Source of the DNA: Mycobacterium sp. 852014-52450_SCH5900713
GTDB taxonomy: Bacteria; Actinomycetota; Actinomycetes; Mycobacteriales; Mycobacteriaceae
Assembly: GCF_001667075.1 (NCBI RefSeq)
Contig: NZ_LZIL01000053.1
Location: 205,296 to 269,295, forward strand
Length of the DNA: 64,000 nt
Reading direction: 5' to 3'
The notes under the pieces are model-generated. The model was not told where the DNA came from. It saw only the letters and a list, made by a program, of their open reading frames with translations, and made no database searches. Below, piece after piece: positions 42,754 to 52,343 of this stretch (position 1 is its first letter; every line of letters begins with the position of its first letter). The position numbers were made by a program, and so were the translations under genes.

Positions 42754-45378
42754 TCACTTCCGCCTCCGCCGCTCGATGTAGTGATAGCGCGCGGCCCGTC
42801 GCCGGATGCGATACGCGCTTCCGCGGGTGCGGTGCGGCTGCCCGACGATGTGCATCGGCTCGCTGTAGAAGAGCAGCTTGCCCAGCTCCACCAACACCAG
42901 GTAACAGACGACAAAGGTGCCCAGCGCGGCGAAGAACTGCCACGGCAGCGGCGTAAAGCCCAGGGTGCGGGCCAGCGGTGAAATCGTCAGTCCGGCACCG
43001 ACGGCGACCACGGTGAGGCTGGTGACGGTCAGCAGCGCGCTGGGTCGGCTGCGAAAGAACGGCACCATGCGGGTGCGAATGACGAAGATGATCAGCGTCT
43101 GCGTCGCGAGGGATTCCACGAACCAGCCCGTCCGGAACTCGATGGCACCGGCGTGCAGCACGCCGAGCATCAACCCGAACGTCAGGAAGTCGAACAGCGA
43201 ACTGATCGGGCCGAAGATCAGCATGAAGCGCCGGATGAACGCGACGTTCCAGTGCGACGGCGCGTGCAGCTGCGCCGCGTCGACCCGGTCGGTCGGGATC
43301 GCCAGCTGCGAGGTGTCGTAAAGCAGGTTGTTGAGCAGGATTTGGCTGGGCAGCATCGGCAGGAACGGCAACAGAGCCGACGCGGCCGCGGCGCTGAACA
43401 TGTTCCCGAAATTGCTCGACGTGCCCATCAGCACGTACTTGATGGTGTTGGCGAAGATGCGCCGGCCCTCGGCCACCCCGGTGGCCAGCACACTGAGGTC
43501 CTTTTCCAGCAGCACGACGTCGGCCGCATCCTTGGCCACGTCGGTGGCGCTGTCGACCGAGATCCCCACATCGGCGGCGTGCAAGGCCAGCGCGTCGTTG
43601 ACACCGTCGCCCAGGAAGCCCACCGATCGCCCCTCGCTCCGCAGCGCGACGATCAACTTCGCCTTCTGCTCGGGGGAGATGCGCGCGAAGATCGTGTTCT
43701 TCTGCGCGATGCGGATGAACGCGTGGTCGTCCAAACCGTCGAGCTCCCCGCCGGTGACGGTGCCCTTCGACGCCAAACCCAGTTCGGCGCATACCTTTTC
43801 GGCGACCCGTGGGTTGTCCCCGGTGGCGATCTTCAGCTCGATGCCCAGCTCGGCCAGCTCGGAGAGCGATTGCCGCGCAGCGGATTTGGGCTCGTCGGCA
43901 AACACCAGGAACCCAGCGAGCGTCAGATCGCTTTCGTCCGCCCGGGTGAGCGTCGTCATCGCGGGCGCCGGTTTGGTGGCCACGGCCACCACCCGTCGCC
44001 CGGCGGCGAACAACTCCGCGAGAGTCTCCTCCGCCGCCGGCGGGACGGCTCGGCACTGGGCCAGCACCTGCTCGGGCGCCCCCTTGACCACCAGCACGCG
44101 GCCTCCGTCGTCGTCGACCAGCGCCGACGTTGCCCGGCGTTGGTGGTCGAACGGCAGCATCGCGACCCGGTGCGCCGCACCGGCCACCAACTGGTGCGCC
44201 TGCGGGGACTCCCAGAGCGCGGCATCGAGCGAATTGGCACTCGCACCACCGGTTTCCGGGTCCACATCGGTGGATAGCAGCCCCAGGTGGCAGACCGCGT
44301 CGCTGTGCGCACCGGCGTGATCGACCGAGCCCACCAGACGGATCCGCCCTTCCGTCAGGGTGCCGGTCTTGTCGGTGATCAGGATGTCGATGTCGCCGAG
44401 GTCTTCGATGCACACCAACCGCTTGACGAGCACCTTCGCTTTGGCCAGCTGCCGTGATCCGGTCGCCAGGCCGGTGCTGACGACAGCGGGCAGCAGCTGC
44501 GGCGTGATCCCGACCGCGATCGCGAGCGAGAACAGCACCGAGTCGATGATGGGCTTCTGCAGCAGCAGGTTGCTGATCAAAATGACCACCATCAGCGCGA
44601 CGGCGACCTGTAGCAACAGGTAGGAGAACCGGCGCAGCCCGACCTGGAAGGCGGTCTCGGGCTGGCGATCGTCCAAACCCGATGCGATTTGCCCGAATTC
44701 GGCGTCTCGACCGGTGGCGTACACCACCCCGGTCCCCTCCCCGGCACTGACGATGGTGCCCATGAAGGCCAGGTCGGTCGCGTCAGCCAGACCGGTTCCG
44801 GCAGGCACCGGTTCCGTCGATTTCTCCGATCCCGTCGATTCCCCGGTCAGGATGCTTTCGTTGCATTCAAGGCCGCTGACCTCGATCAGCCGAACATCGG
44901 CCGGTATCGCCTCCCCCAGCGACAGCCGAATCACGTCGCCCGGGACGAGCGCGGTCACGGCGAGCGAGACGAACTTCCCGTCACGGCGCACCACGGCGTT
45001 GTGGCGCACGCTGTCATGCAGGTCGGCGGCGGCCCGCTCGGCGCGGTATTCGTTGATGAAGCCCAGCCCGATGCTGGCCGCCAGGATGATGCCGATGATG
45101 ACGGCCTGCATGCTGTCGCCCAGGAAATACGAGGCGACTGCGGTGCCGGCCAGCAGGATGAGCACCGCGTTGCGCAGCTGACGGCCCAGCACCGCAAGGA
45201 CATTCACGCGATGGGTGCGCACCGCGTTGGGCCCGTAGCGCGTGAGCCGGGCGGCGGCCTCCGCGCCGGACAACCCGGCCGGCGAGCTGTCCAACCGGCG
45301 CAGCACCTCGTCGACCGTGGCGGCCGCGACCAGCGTCGTGGTCGAGCCGGCGGTCTCCTGTCGGGGGTCGGCGATCAT
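42754..45378 (-). CDS. mgtA: Magnesium-importing P-type ATPase (MgtA/MgtB type)
   Basis: An 874-residue type IIIB P-ATPase. Catalytic motifs are intact: ILTGESTGSEKS in the actuator, D336 in ITDKTGTLTEG, and FLGDGVNDALALHAAD. The C-terminal membrane segment pattern SQILLNNLLYDTSQLAIPTD is typical of MgtA. It should bring Mg2+ into the cell against its gradient. ATG 45378 overlaps the corA stop (ATGA), giving a phoY1-corA-mgtA operon. M. tuberculosis has no such gene here. A KRRRK-type basic C-terminus is visible. Confidence 0.9.
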   Translation of the reverse strand: MIADPRQETAGSTTTLVAAATVDEVLRRLDSSPAGLSGAEAAARLTRYGPNAVRTHRVNVLAVLGRQLRNAVLILLAGTAVASYFLGDSMQAVIIGIILAASIGLGFINEYRAERAAADLHDSVRHNAVVRRDGKFVSLAVTALVPGDVIRLSLGEAIPADVRLIEVSGLECNESILTGESTGSEKSTEPVPAGTGLADATDLAFMGTIVSAGEGTGVVYATGRDAEFGQIASGLDDRQPETAFQVGLRRFSYLLLQVAVALMVVILISNLLLQKPIIDSVLFSLAIAVGITPQLLPAVVSTGLATGSRQLAKAKVLVKRLVCIEDLGDIDILITDKTGTLTEGRIRLVGSVDHAGAHSDAVCHLGLLSTDVDPETGGASANSLDAALWESPQAHQLVAGAAHRVAMLPFDHQRRATSALVDDDGGRVLVVKGAPEQVLAQCRAVPPAAEETLAELFAAGRRVVAVATKPAPAMTTLTRADESDLTLAGFLVFADEPKSAARQSLSELAELGIELKIATGDNPRVAEKVCAELGLASKGTVTGGELDGLDDHAFIRIAQKNTIFARISPEQKAKLIVALRSEGRSVGFLGDGVNDALALHAADVGISVDSATDVAKDAADVVLLEKDLSVLATGVAEGRRIFANTIKYVLMGTSSNFGNMFSAAAASALLPFLPMLPSQILLNNLLYDTSQLAIPTDRVDAAQLHAPSHWNVAFIRRFMLIFGPISSLFDFLTFGLMLGVLHAGAIEFRTGWFVESLATQTLIIFVIRTRMVPFFRSRPSALLTVTSLTVVAVGAGLTISPLARTLGFTPLPWQFFAALGTFVVCYLVLVELGKLLFYSEPMHIVGQPHRTRGSAYRIRRRAARYHYIERRRRK

Positions 45379-46373
45379 AGCCAGTCGCGACGTTTGAACA
45401 TCACGTAGATGACCACCATCAGGACGAAGATCAGGCCGGTGCTGGCCAGAAAGCCGGCGAGGTGGCCGAAGCCCGGGTAGGGCACGTTCTGACCGTAAAA
45501 GCCGGTGATCGCGGTGGGAACGGCGATGATGGCCGCCCACCCGGTCAGCTTCTTCATGATGGTGTTCAGCCGGGCGTCTTGCAGCGACAGGTTGGTTTCG
45601 AAAATCGTTGTGACCATGTCGCGCAACGACTCCGTCCATTCCGACACGCGAAGCACGTGGTCGTACAGGTCGGCGTACAGCGGGTCCAGTTCCGGGGCAG
45701 TGCCCAGCTCGTGGCGGTGGTGCTGAATCGAGTTGACGACCTCCCGCATCGGGAGCGCCACCCGCCGCAGGGCGACCAGGTCGCGTCTCATCTGAAACGT
45801 TCTGCGCTGAAAGCTCGCCTGGCGCGGCTTGCCGTCGAACAGCTCGTCTTCGATGTCTTCGATGCAGTCGTCCAGGGCCTCGACCGCCGCGAAGTGACTG
45901 TCCACCACGACGTCGAGCAACCCGTGCACCAGCGCGCCCACCCCGTACTGCTGGGCGCCGATCTCCTCCCAGCGCCGGGTGACCGCGGCGATGTCGAAGT
46001 CGGGCGTCAAGCGCACGGTGATCAAACCGCGGGGAAGCACGAACGCCGAGATCCGCTGCGTGGACAGCATCCGCCGCGGCTCGTCGGTGCCTTCGCCCGC
46101 GACGTGGACGGCATAGACGGTGAAGAACGTGTGGGTTTCGTACGCGGTGGCCTTGACACGCTCGGCCGCCGCCACAGCGTCCTCGACGGCCCACGTGTTG
46201 AGGCCGAGTTCGGCAGCCAGGTCGCACAGCGCATCGTGGTCCGGCTCGCACAAATCCACCCAGACCAGGGCGTCGGGTTCGCGAAGGTACTCGGAGATGT
46301 CATCGAATGCGAACTCGTCCTGCGGCTTACCGTGGCGCCACAGGCGTCCGTGGATGTTGGGCGCGACCTGCAC
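45375..46373 (-). CDS. corA: CorA-family divalent-cation channel with GQN instead of GMN
   Basis: A 332-residue CorA-type protein: a long cytoplasmic domain and two C-terminal membrane helices, ending in the usual basic FKRRDWL. The pore signature at 294-296 reads G-Q-N (FYGQNVPYPGF) where classical CorA has G-M-N, so selectivity may differ. GTG 46373 is the start; the stop overlaps the mgtA start. Co-transcription with a Mg2+ P-ATPase argues for magnesium as substrate (inference). Confidence 0.87.
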   Translation of the reverse strand: MQVAPNIHGRLWRHGKPQDEFAFDDISEYLREPDALVWVDLCEPDHDALCDLAAELGLNTWAVEDAVAAAERVKATAYETHTFFTVYAVHVAGEGTDEPRRMLSTQRISAFVLPRGLITVRLTPDFDIAAVTRRWEEIGAQQYGVGALVHGLLDVVVDSHFAAVEALDDCIEDIEDELFDGKPRQASFQRRTFQMRRDLVALRRVALPMREVVNSIQHHRHELGTAPELDPLYADLYDHVLRVSEWTESLRDMVTTIFETNLSLQDARLNTIMKKLTGWAAIIAVPTAITGFYGQNVPYPGFGHLAGFLASTGLIFVLMVVIYVMFKRRDWL

Positions 46374-46409
46374 GAGGCCATCCTCTCAGCCCAGCCCCTC
46401 CAGCGCCTG

Positions 46410-47075
46410 TCAGTAGGTGGAGATTTCGTCCGGCGCGGGCAGGTCGCCGCTGACCATGAAGACGACCCGGCGGCCGACTTCCACGGCATGGTCGGCGAAG
46501 CGCTCGTAGAAACGGCCGAGCAACGCCGCGTCCACGGCGACGGGAATGTTGTCGGTCCAGTCGTCATCCAACAGCACGCTGAACAACTGCCGGTAGAGCT
46601 CGTCCATCGCGTCGTCCTGTTCGCGAAGCCGGGCGGCCTGCTGCGGATCGTGGGAAATCAGCACCTGTGTTGCGCTGTCCCCCAACGCGATTGCCACCTT
46701 GGCCATCTCGGCGAAACACGCGCGGACATTTTCCGGAAGTACCTGATTCGGGTGCTCCCGCCGGGCGATCTTGGCGACGTGCACGGCCAGTGCGCCCATG
46801 CGTTCGATGTCGGCGATGAGCTGTATGGCGCTGAAAACCGCCCGTAACTCCCCGGCAACCGGTTGTTGCAGCGCCAGCAACGCGAAGGCTTCCCGCTCCG
46901 CGCCCGCCCGCATCACCACCATTCGGTCGTGCTCCCGGATGACCTGTTCCGCGGCGTCGAGGTCGGCCTCCAGCAGGGCCTCGGTCGCTCGCCGCATGGC
47001 GTCGTTGGCCAGGCCGCACATCTGGCTGAGTTCAACGGTCAACTCGGCCAGCTGGTGGTGATACGCGGTTCGCAT
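46410..47075 (-). CDS. phoY1: PhoU-type phosphate regulator PhoY1
   Basis: A 221-residue PhoU-family protein of two three-helix bundles, with the repeated metal-site pattern E-x-x-x-D (for example ERMGALAVHVAKI and ERFADHAVEVGRR). PhoU proteins link the Pst phosphate transporter to the SenX3-RegX3 system and to persistence. ATG 47075 gives MRTAYHHQL and the length of Rv3301c. It is the first gene of an operon with corA and mgtA, with a 36-nt gap. In M. tuberculosis it is followed by other genes. Confidence 0.9.
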   Translation of the reverse strand: MRTAYHHQLAELTVELSQMCGLANDAMRRATEALLEADLDAAEQVIREHDRMVVMRAGAEREAFALLALQQPVAGELRAVFSAIQLIADIERMGALAVHVAKIARREHPNQVLPENVRACFAEMAKVAIALGDSATQVLISHDPQQAARLREQDDAMDELYRQLFSVLLDDDWTDNIPVAVDAALLGRFYERFADHAVEVGRRVVFMVSGDLPAPDEISTY

Positions 47076-47108
47076 AGCGCAACGGTGGCGCAAGGCGAGC
47101 CGATTTCA

Positions 47109-47128
47109 CAAGGGACGAAAGCCACCCG
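47109..47128. promoter_or_regulatory. Imperfect DosR-like box between phoY1 and ctpI
   Basis: The 20-mer at 47109-47128 has GGGACGAAAGCC at its core against the DosR consensus TTSGGGACTWWAGTCCCSAA: the left GGGAC and the WWAG match, while the right half is degenerate. It is 34-53 nt from phoY1 and 105-124 nt before ctpI. Confidence 0.3.
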
Positions 47129-47232
47129 AAAAGGTCCTGAACGACTCCTCCCCCGCGCGCCACCGCCCGTTAATCTGCCGCTATTACCATGCCGAGAACA
47201 CTCGAACGATCGACGTGAGCCGGGAGAGCACG

Positions 47233-50200
47233 GTGACCACACGACGCGGCCTGCCCGGCTTGGGCATGCTGTTGGCGCCGCTGCGCGTCGCCGCCGTGGG
47301 AACCGAAATCGCCGCCGGCACCGCCCTGTTGGGCGGCAATGTCGCGATGAGCGTGGGCAGGTCCCTGGTGCGCGCCACGCCGGACGTTCCGGCGCTGACC
47401 CGCGCGGCGGCGGGCGCGGTGCTCGAGGCGGCGGGCGGACCACCGGCGCGGCGCACCAGCAGCAACGGCGCGCGGCACTGGGTCGAGGTGCGGGGGCTCG
47501 AAAGCCAGCACGCCGCGGCGATCACGACCGATGTTTTGGCGGCCGTCCGCGCGACCCCCGGCGTGCGGCAGGCCTACGTCAACCGCACCCTCGCGCGGGT
47601 GGTGGTAACCGTGGCCGACGGCGGACCGTCGGCCTCAGCGCTGAGCCGCGCCGTCGCCGGCGCCGAACGACGGCGCGCGGGCAGGCAGCTGCCGGCCAGC
47701 CTGCCGGGCGACGACGCGCTGCTGATGGGCCGGATGGTCGCGGCCACGGCCGCCTCTGTGGGCCTTGGCCTCTCACTGACCGGCAGTCTGCTGCGGCTGC
47801 CCCGGTTGCCGGACTTGGTGGCCGTACCGCCGACGATCGCCGACCACCTGCCGCGGCTGCGCAGGGAGCTGGAGCGGCGTCTCGGGCCCGACGGCACCGA
47901 CGTGTTGTTCGGCATCGTCAACGCCACCACCGCCGCCCTGACGCTGTCGCCGACGGCGGGGGCGGCGCAGGCCGCCACCCGCGCCATGCTGGCGGCCGAG
48001 GCGTGGAACGGCAGGCTGGCGTGGTCCCGGCATGAGCCCGGGTTGGCTGGCCGTCCGGTGCGCGACGACGCCGGCGCGGCGCCGACCGCCAACCCGGCGC
48101 CCCCCGACGGGCCCGCGGAACGCTACGCCAACCGCGTCGGCATGGCGGGTCTCGGCGCCGCCGCCGCGGTCGGCCTGCTCACCCGCAACCCCGACGCGGC
48201 GGGCGCCGCCGCGCTGGCCGCCATCCCCAAGCCGTTGCGCACCGTGCGAGAAGCGTTCGGCTGCACGATGAACCGCGGCCTTTCCACCCGCCACGACGCG
48301 CTGGTGCTGCGCCCCCGGGTGTTGCGGGCACTCGACCGGATCGACGCGATCATGGTCGACCCGCGCGCGCTGTACACCGACGAATTGACGGTCAGTCGTG
48401 TACTCGGAGTGGAGGATTCGGCGCGCGCCCACGCCTGGGAGGCGGTTCGGGCCGCGCTCGACAACGACGGCCTGGAACCGGGATGGCACCCCCTGGCCGA
48501 CATCCCCGGGGCGGGCAACGTCGGCGAGGCCCTCATCAGCTTCATCCGCGATCCGTTCGCCGCCGCGGTGCTGACCGAGGCTAGGCGGTCGCAGCCGCGC
48601 GTATATTCACTCGACGACGACGGATTACGTTCCCTGGCACAGGGTTTCGACCAACTGTATCCGGCGGACGGGTCGATCGACCACGCGGTGGCGGCGGCCG
48701 TTGCGGAACTGAAGGCCGCCGGTAACACCGTGGCGCTGTTGACCACGTCGGGCATGCGGGCCGCGCACCGCTCCGACGTGACGATCGGGCTGCTGCGGCC
48801 GGGGCATTCGCCGCCCTGGGCGGCCGATGTGATCGCAAATGACCTGACCGGCGCCTGGCGGGTGTTGCACGCGCTGCCCGCCGCGCGCGCCGCCACCGAC
48901 AACGCCGTCCGGTTGTCGGCGTCGGCTTCGGCGCTCGGCGCGTTGATGCTGATTCCCGGTGTGCCCGGCCGGAGTTCGGCATCGGTCAACGTCGGCATGT
49001 TCGCCAGCCTGTGGTTCGGGTACCGGGCGGCCACCAAGACGTTGCGCGATCCGCTGCCGAAGCCCGAAACCATCCACGACTGGCACGCGTTGCCGGTCGC
49101 CGACGTGCAGCGGCTGCTGCCCCGCCCGACCGAGGAGGACCGCGAGGAGGCGGCTGCCGCCTGGTGGCAGCAGGTGCCACCGATTCGTGCGCTGCACGAC
49201 GCGAGCGCGGCGGCGTGGGCGGTCGTCCGCGATTTCGCCGACGAGATGCGCGACGACCTGGCGGACCCCATCACCCCCTTGCTGGCCACCGGCGCGGCGG
49301 CCAGCGCGCTGCTCGGCTCGCCGCTGGATGCGGTGCTGGTGGGCAGCGTGCTGTTGGTCAACGCCGCCTTGTCGGCCGAGCAGCAGCTGCACGCGGAGAG
49401 CACCCTGAATCGCCTGCTGGCGGTGCAGGATCCGCCGGCGAGGCGGCGGGTGGGTGCGCTGGACGCGCACCGCCGCGAGAAGGTGCCGACCAAGCGGCTG
49501 CGGCTGGGCGACATCATCGAGGTGCACGCCGACGAGGTGGTGCCGGCGGACGCCCGCTTGCTGCACGCCTCGAACGTGGAGGTCGACGAGTCGACGCTGA
49601 CCGGCGAATCGCTGCCGGTGGCCAAGCAGATCGATCCCACGCCGGGCGCCCCGCTGGCCGAACGGACCTGCATGCTCTACGCCGGCACCACGGTGGTCGC
49701 GGGCACGGCGGTGGCCGTGGTCACCGCCGTGGGATCGCAGTCGGAGATGCGCAGGGCGCTGGCGATGGCGCCGAGGAAGATGCAGGAGATCGGGCTGCAG
49801 CGGCAGTTGCGGCACATCACCCGCCGGGCCCTGCCGTTCAGCGTGGCCGGCGGGGGCCTGGTCGGACTGCTCAGCGTGGCGCGGGGCACCGGGTTGCGCG
49901 AGGCGGTGTCCAGCGCGGTCACGCTGATCGTCGCCGCCATCCCGGAGGGCCTGCCCCTGGTGGCGACGCTGGCCCAGTTGGCCGCCGCGCGCCGGCTCAC
50001 CGGCGAATCGGTGCTGATCCGCAACCCGCACTCGGTGGAGGCGTTGGCCCGGCTGAACGTGGTGTGCTTCGACAAGACCGGGACGCTGAGCGAGAACCGG
50101 CTGAAGGTCAAGGCGGTGCGCCCGATGCCGGGCTACACCCCCGGTGCGCTGTTGGATGCTGCGTTGAGCACCAGCTACGCCCGGCACACCCACCGCGTCG

Positions 50201-51702
50201 ACCACGCCACCGACGACGCGATCCACCGCGCCGCAGAAGACCCCGCCCTGCGCGGCGACGGCTCCGGGCCGCAGCGGCTGACCCGGGACGCCTTCCTGCC
50301 GTTCCAGTCCGGTCGCCCGTTCGCCGCCGCGCTCGTCGGCACCCGGCTGACCATCAAGGGCTCACCCGAGGTGCTCGCGTCGGCGCTGCTGCACGACGAC
50401 CACCCCTTGACACGACAGGTCGACGAGATGGCGGCCAACGGGTTACGGGTGCTGGCGGTGGCCGAGCGTCAACTCAGCGCGGGTGAAGCCGCCTCCGCGG
50501 CAAGGGATCCGGACCGCCTGGAGGCCCTGTGCGGCTCCGGCCTCACGCCGGTCGGCCTGCTCGGACTGGCGGACACCCCGCGGGCCGCCGCCCCCGCGGT
50601 GCTCAAGGAACTCGGCGAGCGTGGCATCGGCGTCCGGCTGATCACCGGCGATCACCCGGCGACCGCGGCGGCGATCGCCCAGGAGCTGGGGATCGACGTC
50701 ACCGCCGAACAGGTGATCACCGGCAGCGACTGGGAGGCGCTGTCCGCCGACCAACGGGCCGCCGCGGCGGCGGCGCGGGTGGTGTTCGCGCGGATGACGC
50801 CGGAACACAAGATCGACGTGGTGCAGACCCTCGAGCGGTCCGGGCTGGTGACGGCGATGGTCGGCGACGGCGTCAACGACGCCGCCGCGATCCGGGCGGC
50901 CAGCGTGGGCATCGGCGTGGCGGCGCGCGGCAGCGATGCGGCCCGCACCGCGGCGGACGTGGTGCTGCTCGACGAACGGATCGAGGCGCTGCTCGACGCG
51001 CTGGACGAGGGTGAGCAGCTGTGGCGGCGGGTGCAGTCGGCGGTGTCGATGCTGTTGGGCGGCAACCTCGGCGAGGTGTGCTTCGCCCTGATCACCACGG
51101 TCCTGACCGGGCGTTCGGTGCTCAACGCCCGCCAGATGCTCTTGGTCAACATGATGACCGACGCGCTGCCGGCCGCAGCTCTGGCCGTCAGCCCCCAGAC
51201 GGGCACCGCCGACGTCGACCGCGACGAGGCGGCGATGTGGCGGGCGATCGGGATCCGCGGTGCGGCCACCACGATCGGCGCGACGGCCGGCTGGGCGATG
51301 GCCAGCGTGACCGGCCCGCCGCGCCGCGCCGCCACGGTCGCGCTGGTGGCGTTGGTGGGTGCGCAGCTCACCCAGACGCTGGTCGATTCGCGCGCCCCGC
51401 TGGTGGTGTTGACCTCGGTCGGCTCGCTGGGCGCGCTCGTGGTGGTGGTCAGCACACCGGGACTCAGCCAGCTGTTCGGCTGCACGCCGCTGGACCCCCT
51501 CGCCTGGGGCCAGGGGTTGCTGGCCGCGGCGGCCGCCAGCGGCCTGTCGGCGGTCGCCCCCGACCTGCTGCTGCGCGCGTCGCAGGGCGCACAGCGGCGG
51601 TGGCTCGGCGGCGAGCCGGCGATCGAACCCGAAAGGGCACAAAGTCCCACCCCTTCGGTGCGGCCGACCCTGCCGGGTCCCGGGCGCACCGACCACGATT
51701 GA
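47233..51702 (+). CDS. ctpI: Large P-type ATPase CtpI-like
   Basis: A 1489-residue P-type ATPase with an unusual ~600-residue N-terminal extension, as in Rv0107c (CtpI). The extension includes an HMA-like fold near residues 80-120 and several hydrophobic stretches. The ATPase core is complete: STLTGESLPVAK, PEGLP in M4, D947 in CFDKTGTLSENR, and VGDGVNDAAAI. The ion is unknown. GTG 47233 is preferred because GGGAG precedes it by 6 nt; GTG 47215 lacks such a site. It is followed 3 nt later by the DUF5994 gene and then the ATPase-like gene. Confidence 0.85.
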   Translation: MTTRRGLPGLGMLLAPLRVAAVGTEIAAGTALLGGNVAMSVGRSLVRATPDVPALTRAAAGAVLEAAGGPPARRTSSNGARHWVEVRGLESQHAAAITTDVLAAVRATPGVRQAYVNRTLARVVVTVADGGPSASALSRAVAGAERRRAGRQLPASLPGDDALLMGRMVAATAASVGLGLSLTGSLLRLPRLPDLVAVPPTIADHLPRLRRELERRLGPDGTDVLFGIVNATTAALTLSPTAGAAQAATRAMLAAEAWNGRLAWSRHEPGLAGRPVRDDAGAAPTANPAPPDGPAERYANRVGMAGLGAAAAVGLLTRNPDAAGAAALAAIPKPLRTVREAFGCTMNRGLSTRHDALVLRPRVLRALDRIDAIMVDPRALYTDELTVSRVLGVEDSARAHAWEAVRAALDNDGLEPGWHPLADIPGAGNVGEALISFIRDPFAAAVLTEARRSQPRVYSLDDDGLRSLAQGFDQLYPADGSIDHAVAAAVAELKAAGNTVALLTTSGMRAAHRSDVTIGLLRPGHSPPWAADVIANDLTGAWRVLHALPAARAATDNAVRLSASASALGALMLIPGVPGRSSASVNVGMFASLWFGYRAATKTLRDPLPKPETIHDWHALPVADVQRLLPRPTEEDREEAAAAWWQQVPPIRALHDASAAAWAVVRDFADEMRDDLADPITPLLATGAAASALLGSPLDAVLVGSVLLVNAALSAEQQLHAESTLNRLLAVQDPPARRRVGALDAHRREKVPTKRLRLGDIIEVHADEVVPADARLLHASNVEVDESTLTGESLPVAKQIDPTPGAPLAERTCMLYAGTTVVAGTAVAVVTAVGSQSEMRRALAMAPRKMQEIGLQRQLRHITRRALPFSVAGGGLVGLLSVARGTGLREAVSSAVTLIVAAIPEGLPLVATLAQLAAARRLTGESVLIRNPHSVEALARLNVVCFDKTGTLSENRLKVKAVRPMPGYTPGALLDAALSTSYARHTHRVDHATDDAIHRAAEDPALRGDGSGPQRLTRDAFLPFQSGRPFAAALVGTRLTIKGSPEVLASALLHDDHPLTRQVDEMAANGLRVLAVAERQLSAGEAASAARDPDRLEALCGSGLTPVGLLGLADTPRAAAPAVLKELGERGIGVRLITGDHPATAAAIAQELGIDVTAEQVITGSDWEALSADQRAAAAAARVVFARMTPEHKIDVVQTLERSGLVTAMVGDGVNDAAAIRAASVGIGVAARGSDAARTAADVVLLDERIEALLDALDEGEQLWRRVQSAVSMLLGGNLGEVCFALITTVLTGRSVLNARQMLLVNMMTDALPAAALAVSPQTGTADVDRDEAAMWRAIGIRGAATTIGATAGWAMASVTGPPRRAATVALVALVGAQLTQTLVDSRAPLVVLTSVGSLGALVVVVSTPGLSQLFGCTPLDPLAWGQGLLAAAAASGLSAVAPDLLLRASQGAQRRWLGGEPAIEPERAQSPTPSVRPTLPGPGRTDHD

Positions 51703-51705
51703 GGC

Positions 51706-52326
51706 GTGCACATGCAAAATCGCTTACAGCTCAAGCCTTATCGGTCCGTATCGGAGCACATCGACGGTGCCTGGTGGCCGCGAACGACGAACCTGCTCGA
51801 CGAGTTGCCGGCCCTGCTGGCTGCTGTGTCCGAGCGGCTGGGCCCCGTCGTGATGGTGGGCTACCGCCGCAACGGCTGGCAGGACACCCCTGCGCTGGTG
51901 CAGATCGGCGGCCACACGGTCGAACTGCTGGCCTTCACCAGCGACGAGCCGTCCAGCGTCATCCTGATCGGGGAGAACGGCCATCACCTCACACTGCACG
52001 TCATCCGCCCGGACGCCGGCGATGAGGTGGCCCGTCAGGCGCTGGAGCAGGCGCGGGTGCCCGCCGACGACGGGGCGCCGTCGCGCAGCCGGTCAACCGT
52101 GGCGCGATCGGTGGCCGACGTCGCCGACAAGTTGGCCCGCCATGAGGGGCTGGGCGACGAGCAACGGACCGCGCAGATCAAACGCTGGTCCGAGGAGGCC
52201 GCCGAGCAGTTCGTCGACGCACCCGTCCAGACCTTCGTGCCGATCCTCGTCGAACACATCGTTCGCAACCGCATGGTGGAGTCCCGCAGAGAAGCCCCGT
52301 CGGTGCTGCCGGCGAGCCACCCCTGA
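51706..52326 (+). CDS. DUF5994-type protein with C-terminal helical domain
   Basis: A 206-residue cytoplasmic protein of two parts. Residues ~1-105 resemble DUF5994 (LKPYRSVSEHIDGAWWPRT, VGYRRNGWQDTP). Residues ~135-195 form a helical domain (LARHEGLGDEQRTAQIKRW to EHIVRNRMVESR) also found in mycobacterial dimerization-type proteins. No catalytic motif is visible. It lies 3 nt after ctpI and 17 nt before the ATPase-like gene, so it is translated with both. Start GTG 51706 or ATG 51712. Function unknown; a partner or regulator role is inference. Confidence 0.78.
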   Translation: MHMQNRLQLKPYRSVSEHIDGAWWPRTTNLLDELPALLAAVSERLGPVVMVGYRRNGWQDTPALVQIGGHTVELLAFTSDEPSSVILIGENGHHLTLHVIRPDAGDEVARQALEQARVPADDGAPSRSRSTVARSVADVADKLARHEGLGDEQRTAQIKRWSEEAAEQFVDAPVQTFVPILVEHIVRNRMVESRREAPSVLPASHP

Positions 52327-52343
52327 GCGGCTGAGCGCGTTCG

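Noticed and set aside
42754..46251. A possible 1165-residue version of the magnesium ATPase
   Set aside because: The extra N-terminal part overlaps corA in a different frame; ATG 45378 overlapping the corA stop is the natural start.
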